Source of the DNA: Pseudomonadota bacterium
GTDB lineage: Bacteria; Pseudomonadota; Gammaproteobacteria; Burkholderiales; Thiobacillaceae
Direction: 5' to 3'
DNA length: 11,230 bases
Assembly (NCBI GenBank): GCA_021780975.1
Contig: JAJXXS010000079.1
Location: 1-11,230 of the forward strand
Part shown: positions 1 to 7,154 of the stretch, piece by piece
Position numbering within the stretch: position 1 is the first letter of the stretch
Layout of the letters: the number at the start of each line of letters is the position of its first letter
Translations under genes and position numbers: made by a program
Notes under the pieces: model-generated
Seen by the model: only the letters and a program-made list of their open reading frames with translations
Told to the model about the DNA's origin: nothing
The model's database searches: none

Positions 1-576
<576 letters not shown>

Positions 577-621
577 GGAATGCCTCTTCGGCCTCGTAAT
601 GCCGCCGATTCAAGTAGTTAC

Positions 622-648
622 CACAAGCTGCCGTTAATTGCTGACTGC
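622..648 (-). repeat. Degenerate period-7 repeat between acnA and the EAL gene
   Basis: Read on the minus strand, this stretch breaks into units GCAGTCA, GCAATTA, ACGGCA and GCTTGTG, that is, three heptads and one hexamer of a loose consensus like GYNGKCA. Its edge GGAAGCAGTCAGC (minus strand, 640-652) matches GGAAGCGGTCAGC at 6708-6720 in 12 of 13 bases. The rest of the 138-base gap (577-714) shows no clear terminator after acnA and no convincing promoter. Confidence 0.4.
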
Positions 649-702
649 TTCCACAGCAAGCCAAGCCGGGTAGGTCCATGGATCAACTGATGCGCAGCAA
701 TT

Positions 703-706
703 AGGA
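703..706 (+). promoter_or_regulatory. Ribosome binding site of the GGDEF/EAL gene
   Basis: AGGA lies 8 bases before the ATG at 715, and a second AGGAG (708-712) follows almost against the start. This supports 715 as the start and argues against the internal methionines. Confidence 0.55.
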
Positions 707-714
707 CAGGAGCA

Positions 715-2985
715 ATGCCGGTCCCGCCCACCCCCCCGCCTGCGCCAAGACGGCTGCCCTGGGCAGTGTCGAGCCTGCTGCTCCTGCTTGCCGGGCTGGG
801 TCTGGTTGCGGCCTTCGCGGCCTGGAGTTGGCACGAACTGCGCGCCGACATCTCGACCCAGTTGCGGCTGACCAACACCTTGGCCGCGGACGCGAGCCGC
901 TATCGCATCCTGTCCGTGACGGAGGATTTGCCGGAACTGGCCCGCCAGATCGAGTCCACTCCCGACAGCGCGGCGCAATATCGCATACTGCGCAACTACG
1001 TCCACTACCATCCGCGCGTCATCGCCCTGGCACTCTATGACGCGGGGGGACAAGCCCTCGTCAGCGACGCGCAAACACCTGCGACGGCCCTGCCCGGCTT
1101 CGGCGCGCAGGTGCAGGACGCCGCCAGGCTTGCCGATCGCACCAGCGGACTGTGGGTCGGCGCAACCTTCCAGGGCGTCTCGCAGCCGCAGCGCTGGGTG
1201 CCCTTGTTTCTGTGCCACAAGAATTCCCAGGGCAAAGTCGATTACGTGCTCGCCGCCTTCCTGCGCATCAACGACATCGTCGAGGACTGGAAGCATCTGG
1301 ACTTGCCCAAGGGCTCCGCCATCGGCCTCATCCGCAGCGACGGCCTCCACATCGCGCGCCTCCCCGCCATTGATCCGCAAAGGCTTTTCAGCATCCCCAT
1401 GAAGGGCGCGCTCATGCATGCCTATCGCGCCCACCCCGGAGACGCCCGTGGCAGCTACATCGGCCGCACGCAGAGCGACAAGATGAAGCGCCTGGGCTGG
1501 TACCAGACACTTGCCGGCCTGCCCCTGCTCGCCTATCTGAGCATGCCGGAAAGCGCGCTCTGGTCACAATGGTGGGCGGCGGCGGGGCCGGCCTTGCTCC
1601 TGCTGCTGGTCTTCTCGCTGCTGGGCGCGGCGACGCCTTACCTCTTGCACTTCCTGCGCGCGCGCCAGGAACGCGACCTTTCGCGCCAGGCCCGCGTGCA
1701 TCCGCTCACCCACCTGCCCAACCGCCTCGCGGCGCAGGAATGGATCGAACGGCATGCGGCCGAAAAACAGCCTTTCTGGCTCATGCTGCTGGACATCGAC
1801 CATTTCCGCGATCTCAACAACGGCCTGGGCCCGCAGCGCGTGGATGAACTTCTGCAGGAGGCAGGCCAGCGCCTGAAGACGCTGGCCGATGGGGAGAACG
1901 CCTTCCTCTCCCATCTGGGGGCGGACGAATTCCTCATCGGCCTGCCGCGCCCGCTCGACCAGTCGATGGCCCTCGCCATCGCGCGCCGCGCCCAGGAAGC
2001 GCTCTACCAACCCATCGCCAGCGCGGGTTACCGCCTCGCGCTGACAGCATGCCTCGGCCTGACGCGCTACCCACAGGACGGCGAGGACGTCGCCACGCTC
2101 TTGCAGGCAGCCCAGGGCGCTCAGCAACTGGCCAAATCTTCTGGCGCCAGCAGCGTGCGCTTCTTCGACGCCACCGTCACGCGCCGGAGCAGCGAGCGCA
2201 TCGCCTTTCGCGAAGCGGTCGAAAGCGCCCTCAAGAATGGCGAGTTCCAGCTTCACTATCAGCCGGTGTTGAACCTCGCCAATGGCCAGATTCATCACGT
2301 GGAAGCGCTGATCCGCTGGCGCCATCCCAAGCGCGGCCTGCTTCCCCCCGCAGACTTTCTGCCGCTGGCCGAGGAAACCGGCTGGATCAGCGCGATCAGC
2401 GAATGGGTGGTGAGAGAGGCGGCGACCACCCTTGAACGCTGGCGCGAGAACTCCCTGCACCTGCCCATTGCCGTCAACCTGGATGCGGATTTCTTCGCCA
2501 GCCCGCGCCTGACGACCCTGCTGTACAGCCTCATCCGCCGCCATCACCTGCAGCCCGGCATGCTGCAGTTCGAAATCACCGAGCGCACCCTCATGCTCGA
2601 ATCGGTGCAGGAAGCGGCGACGGTAAGCGTACTGCGCGATCTGGGCATCGAGGTCTCCATCGACGATTTCGGCACGGGTTATTCGTCCATTGCCTACCTT
2701 CGCCATCTGCCTGTCGACGCCATCAAGATCGACCGCAGCTTCATTTCCGATCTGGAAAACGATGCGCGCCTGGTGCAGACCATCGTCTCCATGGCCGGCG
2801 TCTTCGGCGCGCGCGTGGTTGCCGAAGGCGTGGAAACCGAGTCCCAGCACAGGACTCTGATGCTCCTTGGGGTGGACATGGGGCAGGGCTACCTGTACAG
2901 CCGGCCGCTGGAAGAGAGCGCGCTCCTGGAGTGGCTCAAGCACCAGCCCTCGACCGGCGCCGCCCCCGCCCACGGGGCGCACTGA
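715..2985 (+). CDS. Membrane sensor with degenerate GGDEF and intact EAL domain (c-di-GMP phosphodiesterase)
   Basis: This 756-residue inner-membrane signalling protein most likely hydrolyses cyclic di-GMP. A proline-rich N-terminus precedes membrane helix 1 (about residues 16-37), then a periplasmic region of about 240 residues with a dCache-like look, then helix 2 (about 286-311). The GGDEF domain (about 325-485) is eroded: the signature reads GADEF (402-406), the DxLT motif has become HPLT (329-332), and no RxxD inhibitory site precedes the signature. Cyclase activity is therefore unlikely, although GTP binding may persist. The EAL domain (about 495-745) keeps EALIRW (from E530), VNLD, EITE (620-623), DDFGTGYSS (from D650), K and D in AIKID, AEGVET (E704) and GQGY, the residues needed for metal binding and catalysis. 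It stands alone between acnA and metG, so its target process and ligand are unknown. Confidence 0.9.
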   Translation: MPVPPTPPPAPRRLPWAVSSLLLLLAGLGLVAAFAAWSWHELRADISTQLRLTNTLAADASRYRILSVTEDLPELARQIESTPDSAAQYRILRNYVHYHPRVIALALYDAGGQALVSDAQTPATALPGFGAQVQDAARLADRTSGLWVGATFQGVSQPQRWVPLFLCHKNSQGKVDYVLAAFLRINDIVEDWKHLDLPKGSAIGLIRSDGLHIARLPAIDPQRLFSIPMKGALMHAYRAHPGDARGSYIGRTQSDKMKRLGWYQTLAGLPLLAYLSMPESALWSQWWAAAGPALLLLLVFSLLGAATPYLLHFLRARQERDLSRQARVHPLTHLPNRLAAQEWIERHAAEKQPFWLMLLDIDHFRDLNNGLGPQRVDELLQEAGQRLKTLADGENAFLSHLGADEFLIGLPRPLDQSMALAIARRAQEALYQPIASAGYRLALTACLGLTRYPQDGEDVATLLQAAQGAQQLAKSSGASSVRFFDATVTRRSSERIAFREAVESALKNGEFQLHYQPVLNLANGQIHHVEALIRWRHPKRGLLPPADFLPLAEETGWISAISEWVVREAATTLERWRENSLHLPIAVNLDADFFASPRLTTLLYSLIRRHHLQPGMLQFEITERTLMLESVQEAATVSVLRDLGIEVSIDDFGTGYSSIAYLRHLPVDAIKIDRSFISDLENDARLVQTIVSMAGVFGARVVAEGVETESQHRTLMLLGVDMGQGYLYSRPLEESALLEWLKHQPSTGAAPAHGAH

Positions 2986-3027
2986 AGGCAGCCACCGGCG
3001 TTTCGTTCGCCGTGCCACGCGGCCAGG

Positions 3028-3033
3028 TAAAAT
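3028..3033 (+). promoter_or_regulatory. Possible metG promoter, -10 element TAAAAT
   Basis: GGTAAAATG upstream of metG resembles the -10 context common in betaproteobacterial promoters. No good -35 hexamer is seen 16-18 bases upstream. A start about 7 bases downstream would give a leader of roughly 25 bases before the ATG at 3064. A small hairpin (CACCGGCG 2993-3000 with CGCCGTG 3008-3014) lies just upstream but lacks a T-tract, so it is a poor terminator candidate. Confidence 0.35.
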
Positions 3034-3063
3034 GCGGTGTTTTCCCGCCTCCGCGCCCTTCGC

Positions 3064-5130
3064 ATGCCCGCCAAAAAACTTCTTGTCACGTCAGCCCTGC
3101 CCTATGCCAATGGCGACATCCACCTGGGCCATCTGGTGGAATACATACAGACCGACATCTGGGTGCGCTTCCAGAAGATGCAGGGGCACGTATGCTATTA
3201 CGTGTGCGCGGACGATACCCACGGCACTCCCATCATGCTGCGTGCGGAAAAAGAGGGCATCACCCCGGAGGCCCTGATCGAGCGCGTGCACGCCGAGCAT
3301 GTGCGCGATTTTTCCGGCTTCCACATCGGCTTCGATTGCTATCACTCCACCAACTCGCCGGAGAACCGCACGCTCGCCAGCGACGTCTACCTGCGCCTGC
3401 AGAAAGCGGGCCTCATTGAAACCAGGACGATCCAGCAGTTCTACGATCCGGTGAAATCCATGTTCCTGCCGGACCGCTTCATCAAGGGCGAATGCCCAAA
3501 ATGCGGCGCCAAGGACCAGTACGGCGACAACTGCGAGGCCTGCGGTGCAGCCTACGCCCCGACCGACCTGAAGAACCCCTATTCGGCGATATCCGGCGCC
3601 ACCCCCGTGCTGAAGGATTCCGAACATTATTTCTTCCGGCTCGCGCAGACGGAAGATTTTCTGCGCACCTGGACACGTGCCGGCCACCTGCAGGAGGAGG
3701 CCGCCAACAAGATGGCCGAATGGTTCGGCCAGGGCCTGCAAGCCTGGGACATTTCGCGCGACGCGCCCTATTTCGGCTTCGAAATCCCTGATGCGCCGGG
3801 CAAGTATTTCTACGTCTGGCTCGACGCCCCCATCGGCTACATGGCCAGTTTCAAAAAACTGGCCGACGAGAAGGGCCTGGAATTCGACGCTTGGTGGGGC
3901 GCAGATAGCGAAGCCGAGCTCTACCACTTCATCGGGAAGGACATCCTCTATTTTCATGCCCTGTTCTGGCCCGCCATGCTCAAGCACGCTGGCTACCGCA
4001 CTCCGACAAGAATCTTCGCGCACGGCTTCCTCACCGTGGACGGCGCCAAGATGTCGAAGTCGCGCGGCACCTTCATCACGGCGAAAAGCTATCTGGACGG
4101 TGGGCTCAACCCGGAATGGCTGCGCTATTACTTCGCCGCCAAGCTCAACGGTACGATGGAGGACATCGACCTCAACCTGGAGGATTTTGTCGCGCGGGTG
4201 AATTCCGACCTCGTCGGCAAGTTCATCAACATTGCGAGCCGCTCCGCCGGCTTCATCAGCAAGCGTTTCCTGGGCCAGTTGAGCGACGAACTACCGCCCT
4301 CTGACCTGCTTGCCAAATTCAACAGCCAGGAACTGTGGAACCGCATCGGCCTGCTTTATGCCGACCGCGAGTACGGCAAGGCAATCCGGGAGATCATGGC
4401 GCTGGTGGATGAGGTCAATCAGTACATCGACGCCGAAAAGCCCTGGGAACTGGCCAAGCTTTCCCTCAACGACCTGCGCCTGCATCAGGTATGCAGCCTA
4501 TGTCTGAATTTCTTCTGGCGTTTGAGCGTGCTCCTCAAGCCCGTGCTCCCGGCCCTGGCCGATCAGGTGCAGGGCTTCCTGAACCTCGATGCCGATCGCA
4601 TGCAGTGGGGACAATTTGATGCCCTGCCCGCCCGGCATCACATCAATGCCTACAGCCACCTGATGACACGCATCGACGGCAAGCAAATTGCCGCCCTCGT
4701 GGAAGCCAACCAGCAGACCCTGACCGCCGCCGCGCCCTCCCCTGCCCGCCACGCCGAACATCAACAGCATATGGAAAGCAAAGCCATCTCCCCGATCGCC
4801 GAAACCATCAGCATCGACGATTTTTCCAAGATCGATCTGCGCGTGGCGAAGATCGTCAACGCCGAACACGTGGAGGGCGCGGAAAAACTGCTGCGCCTGA
4901 CCCTGGACATCGGCGAAGGCAAGACCCGCAACGTCTTTGCCGGCATCAAATCGGCCTATGCGCCTGAACAACTGGTGGGGCGCCTCACGGTGATGGTGGC
5001 CAACCTGGCGCCGCGCAAGATGAAATTTGGAGTTTCCGAAGGCATGGTGCTGGCCGCCTCGGGCGACACTCCGGGCCTTTTCGTTCTTTCCCCGGATGCC
5101 GGGGCGCAGCCGGGCATGCGCGTGAAGTGA
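3064..5130 (+). CDS. metG: Methionine--tRNA ligase
   Basis: This cytoplasmic class I aminoacyl-tRNA synthetase charges tRNA-Met with methionine. The product has 688 residues, close to E. coli MetRS (677). The HIGH motif appears as HLGH (20-23), the zinc knuckle as C144-x2-C147-x9-C157-x2-C160, and the KMSKS loop at 329-333. The anticodon-binding helical domain follows, and after a linker of about 60 residues a C-terminal EMAPII/Trbp111-like tRNA-binding domain begins near residue 584 (IDDFSKIDLRVAKI), which in E. coli also serves dimerisation. The start at 3064 gives MPAKKLLVTSALPYANG, the usual family N-terminus. An upstream in-frame GTG (3037) would add nine atypical residues and would sit at or before the inferred transcription start. 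No clear Shine-Dalgarno precedes 3064. The stop overlaps the next gene by four bases. Confidence 0.97.
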   Translation: MPAKKLLVTSALPYANGDIHLGHLVEYIQTDIWVRFQKMQGHVCYYVCADDTHGTPIMLRAEKEGITPEALIERVHAEHVRDFSGFHIGFDCYHSTNSPENRTLASDVYLRLQKAGLIETRTIQQFYDPVKSMFLPDRFIKGECPKCGAKDQYGDNCEACGAAYAPTDLKNPYSAISGATPVLKDSEHYFFRLAQTEDFLRTWTRAGHLQEEAANKMAEWFGQGLQAWDISRDAPYFGFEIPDAPGKYFYVWLDAPIGYMASFKKLADEKGLEFDAWWGADSEAELYHFIGKDILYFHALFWPAMLKHAGYRTPTRIFAHGFLTVDGAKMSKSRGTFITAKSYLDGGLNPEWLRYYFAAKLNGTMEDIDLNLEDFVARVNSDLVGKFINIASRSAGFISKRFLGQLSDELPPSDLLAKFNSQELWNRIGLLYADREYGKAIREIMALVDEVNQYIDAEKPWELAKLSLNDLRLHQVCSLCLNFFWRLSVLLKPVLPALADQVQGFLNLDADRMQWGQFDALPARHHINAYSHLMTRIDGKQIAALVEANQQTLTAAAPSPARHAEHQQHMESKAISPIAETISIDDFSKIDLRVAKIVNAEHVEGAEKLLRLTLDIGEGKTRNVFAGIKSAYAPEQLVGRLTVMVANLAPRKMKFGVSEGMVLAASGDTPGLFVLSPDAGAQPGMRVK

Positions 5131-5411
5131 GCGCGACGCGCAAACTTCGCCTGATCATCAGCGGACGCGTGCAAGGGGTCTGGTACCGCGAGTCGATGCG
5201 TCAGGAGGCGCTCCGGCTAGGCGTCGACGGCTGGGCAAGAAACCGCGCCGACGGCACCGTCGAGGCTGTCATATCCGGCCAGGCCGCGCACGTCGAAGCG
5301 TTGCTCGCCTGGGCACGCACCGGCCCGCCTCTCGCGCAGGTGGCGGAAGTGCGCTGCCAGGACTACGAGGGCGAAGTGGCCAAGGGGTTCGCAAAATTGC
5401 CGTCCGCCTAG
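5127..5411 (+). CDS. acyP: Acylphosphatase
   Basis: A 94-residue protein of the acylphosphatase family, which hydrolyses the carboxyl-phosphate bond of acylphosphates. The first signature is GRVQGVWYRESM (13-24), containing the phosphate-binding R21. The second is GWARNRADGTVEAVISG (35-51), containing the catalytic N39. These two residues correspond to the classical catalytic Arg and Asn. The length fits a single-domain enzyme of this family. The GTG start overlaps the metG stop in the form GTGA, implying translational coupling; no independent Shine-Dalgarno is evident. The physiological substrate of bacterial acylphosphatases is generally not known, and the link with metG need not be functional. 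Confidence 0.92.
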   Translation: MSATRKLRLIISGRVQGVWYRESMRQEALRLGVDGWARNRADGTVEAVISGQAAHVEALLAWARTGPPLAQVAEVRCQDYEGEVAKGFAKLPSA

Positions 5412-5437
5412 GCCGGCAAGGGTGCGTCGCGACGACT

Positions 5438-6418
5438 TCATATCCACCCCCTGCGCTTGAAACGGCGATAAAGCCACAGGGCTCCCAGCAGGGTGCCTGC
5501 GAGCACGGCAGGATAAGACCATTTCCAGCCCAGTTCCGGCATCCAGCGAAAATTCATGCCATACAGGCTGAATATGACGGTGGGCACGGCCAGGATGGCG
5601 CCCCAGCCGGCCAATTTCTGCACCGCTTCGTTCTGCCGGGTGGTGAGCAGGGCGAGGTGGAGTTGCAGGGCATCCCCCGTCGACTGGCGCAGATGGTCCG
5701 CCGTCCCCGCCGTGCGCAACACATGGTCGAGGATGTCGCGGTAGTAGTTCTTGAGGCGCTTGGTGACATAGCTGTCGTGCAGGCGGATGAGATTCTGCAG
5801 CACATCCTGCAAGGGGTCCGCATTGTCCCGCAGCAAGGCAGCCTCGCGCCGCAGACGGTAGAGCGCATCGAGATCGCTGCGGTGCAGGCGGGAGGCGAGC
5901 AGACGGCTTTCTAGGGCGAGAAAACGCTCCTGCAGGGCGGCAAGCACCGGCGAATACTGGTCGACGATTTCGTCCAGCGCATAATAAAGTGCCTGTCCTG
6001 CGCCGCGCCCCATGCCCTGGGCATTGAGGCGGTTGCGCACGCGCACATAGGGATGCAGATGGCCGTGGGCTATGGCGACGATGAAATTGCTGCCGGCGAA
6101 AACGTGGGTTTCTCCCCACAGCACGCGGCCACCCTCCAGCACCGCCGTCTTGGCGCTGATGAAGAGATGTTCGCCATATTCCTCCAGCTTGGGACGCTGG
6201 TGGCTGGTAAGGGCATCCTCCAAGGCAAGTTCGTGCAGGCCGAGTTCCTCGCCCAGGCGTTTCAGCAGCTCGGCGCCGGGTTCCTGCAGTTCGACCCAGA
6301 GAAAATTCCCTGGCAGCACGCGATAGTCGCTGATTTCGTCCAGCGTGATTTCGCGCCCCTCCAGGGCGTCGGAGGTATACAGAAGGCAGAAGACCGGAGC
6401 CAGCGTCATGCCCGCCAT
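5438..6418 (-). CDS. corA: CorA-family divalent metal ion transporter
   Basis: A 326-residue inner-membrane channel-type transporter of the CorA (MIT) family, which moves Mg2+ and often Co2+ or Ni2+. A large N-terminal cytoplasmic alpha/beta domain is followed by a long helical region (about 150-260), then two C-terminal membrane helices. The signature is YGMNF (GMN at 287-289) at the end of the first helix, followed by the short MPEL loop and a second helix ending in the basic tail RRFKRRGWI. The ATG at 6418 is chosen; an ATG at 6409 is equally possible and a TTG at 6439 falls beside the upstream hairpin. A GGGGA lies about 11 bases before 6418. It is the last gene visible in the minus-strand series and lies 65 bases downstream of iscX, separated from it by a hairpin. 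The ion cannot be decided from sequence. Confidence 0.92.
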   Translation of the reverse strand: MAGMTLAPVFCLLYTSDALEGREITLDEISDYRVLPGNFLWVELQEPGAELLKRLGEELGLHELALEDALTSHQRPKLEEYGEHLFISAKTAVLEGGRVLWGETHVFAGSNFIVAIAHGHLHPYVRVRNRLNAQGMGRGAGQALYYALDEIVDQYSPVLAALQERFLALESRLLASRLHRSDLDALYRLRREAALLRDNADPLQDVLQNLIRLHDSYVTKRLKNYYRDILDHVLRTAGTADHLRQSTGDALQLHLALLTTRQNEAVQKLAGWGAILAVPTVIFSLYGMNFRWMPELGWKWSYPAVLAGTLLGALWLYRRFKRRGWI

Positions 6419-6442
6419 GATAGCGCGAGTCCCCAGCAATGC

Positions 6443-6483
6443 CGGCAGCCCGATCCGCGCTCGGTACGCGGATTAGGCTGCCG
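6443..6483 (-). other. Strong hairpin between iscX and corA
   Basis: CGGCAGCC (6443-6450) pairs with GGCTGCCG (6476-6483), and ATCCGCG (6453-6459) pairs with CGCGGAT (6467-6473). The result is a 15-bp stem with one 2x2 internal mismatch and a 7-base loop. On the minus strand it begins directly after the iscX stop codon. No T-run follows, so it is not a standard intrinsic terminator. It may act as a weak terminator, a 3'-end stabiliser or a processing site that separates isc from corA expression. Confidence 0.5.
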
Positions 6484-6678
6484 CTAGTCGGATTCCTCTA
6501 TCCAGGCCATCTGGATGGCTTCCAAGATGCGCTCGTTGGAGCGCTCCGGGTCGTCATCGAAACCTGGCAAGGCGAGCACCCAGGCATGCAAATCGGTAAA
6601 GCGTATGTACTGCGGGTCCACCTCGGGATGTGCTTCCGTGAGTTCGATGGCGATATCCTGAACGTCAGTCCATTTCAT
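6484..6678 (-). CDS. iscX: IscX, Fe-S cluster assembly accessory protein
   Basis: A 64-residue acidic cytoplasmic protein of the IscX/YfhJ family, which binds IscS and iron and modulates cluster assembly, competing with frataxin (CyaY) for IscS. The characteristic features are MKWTDVQDIA at the start, then PEVDPQYIRFTDLHAWV and FDDDPERSNERILEAIQ, matching the E. coli pattern of an RFTD(M/L)H core and a DDDP turn. Length is about that of E. coli IscX (66). GGAG at 6686-6689 lies 7 bases from the ATG. It lies 105 bases downstream of fdx, its usual neighbour at the end of isc operons. Confidence 0.96.
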   Translation of the reverse strand: MKWTDVQDIAIELTEAHPEVDPQYIRFTDLHAWVLALPGFDDDPERSNERILEAIQMAWIEESD

Positions 6679-6685
6679 AGGCAGT

Positions 6686-6689
6686 CTCC
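6686..6689 (-). promoter_or_regulatory. Ribosome binding site of iscX
   Basis: GGAG on the minus strand with a 7-base spacer to the iscX ATG. It is a clearer site than those of most genes in this operon, consistent with iscX being set off from fdx by a gap and initiating independently. Confidence 0.6.
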
Positions 6690-6711
6690 GGAGAAGAGTG
6701 GTCAGGAGGAA

Positions 6712-6739
6712 GCGGTCAGCTTGCAGTAGTCAGCTGGCA
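6712..6739 (+). repeat. Degenerate period-7 repeat between iscX and fdx
   Basis: Four consecutive heptads read GCGGTCA, GCTTGCA, GTAGTCA, GCTGGCA, all fitting G-Y-N-G/T-K-C-A. A related run seems to face it on the minus strand nearer fdx (AGTGATC, AGTGGGC, GGTCGGC within about 6755-6775). Short complementary blocks (GGCAGCC 6736-6742 with GGTTGCC 6754-6760; GCGGTC 6712-6717 with GACCGC 6761-6766) could fold. Confidence 0.5.
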
Positions 6740-6783
6740 GCCGAAGAGCACAGGGTTGCCGACCGCCCACTGATCACTTCCAC

Positions 6784-7122
6784 TCAATGCCCTTCCTTGA
6801 CCATGTTGACGGTGTATTTGGGGATCTCGATGACTAGATCCTCCGCGGCAACCTTGGCCTGACAGGACAGGCGCGAGGTCGGCGTCAGTCCCCAGGCGCG
6901 GTCCAGCAGATCGTCCTCCTTTTCTTCGGAAGGTTCGAGGGAATCGAAGCCTTCACGGATGATGACGTGGCAAGTGGTGCAGGCGCAGGATTTCTCGCAG
7001 GCATGCTCGATGGCGATGCCGTTTTCCAGCAGGGTGTCGCACAGGGTGGCACCCATTTTGGCGCTGATCTGGGCGCCTTGCGGGCACAAGGTTTCGTGAG
7101 GCAGGATGGTGACTTTAGGCAT
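6784..7122 (-). CDS. fdx: ISC-type [2Fe-2S] ferredoxin
   Basis: A 112-residue adrenodoxin-type ferredoxin that supplies electrons for cluster assembly on IscU. The [2Fe-2S] ligands are C42, C48, C51 and C87 in CEKSCACTTC and LSCQAKV, at the same positions as in E. coli Fdx; C46 is the extra conserved cysteine. The C-terminal half (ESRLSCQ-like turn, then DLVIEIPKYTVN) matches the family. The start at 7122 gives MPKVTILPHE, the usual N-terminus, but no Shine-Dalgarno precedes it. An in-frame TTG at 7158 overlaps the upstream stop as TTGA and has GAGG just before it, which would add 12 residues. It lies downstream of the DUF3050 gene instead of directly after hscA. Confidence 0.96.
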   Translation of the reverse strand: MPKVTILPHETLCPQGAQISAKMGATLCDTLLENGIAIEHACEKSCACTTCHVIIREGFDSLEPSEEKEDDLLDRAWGLTPTSRLSCQAKVAAEDLVIEIPKYTVNMVKEGH

Positions 7123-7154
7123 TTTTTTCAGAGGGTGGGCACTGATACGGGAAA

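Noticed and set aside
678..704. Eight-codon open frame (MDQLMRSN) just before the GGDEF/EAL gene, as a possible leader peptide
   Set aside because: It has only a weak AGG upstream, no run of regulatory codons and no attenuator-like hairpin; short frames of this size occur by chance.
1564..3018. A 484-codon open frame on the minus strand opposite the GGDEF/EAL gene
   Set aside because: It is a GC-rich shadow frame: composition is dominated by Arg, Gln, Ala and Gly with no recognisable domain, while the opposite strand encodes a clear GGDEF/EAL protein.
3037..3063. Upstream GTG start adding nine residues to MetRS
   Set aside because: The added residues are not family-like and the GTG lies at or before the probable transcription start; the ATG at 3064 gives the conserved N-terminus.
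5412..5437. Bidirectional terminator between the convergent acyP and corA genes
   Set aside because: Only a short GTCGCGAC-like palindrome is present, with no stable stem and no T-run on either strand.
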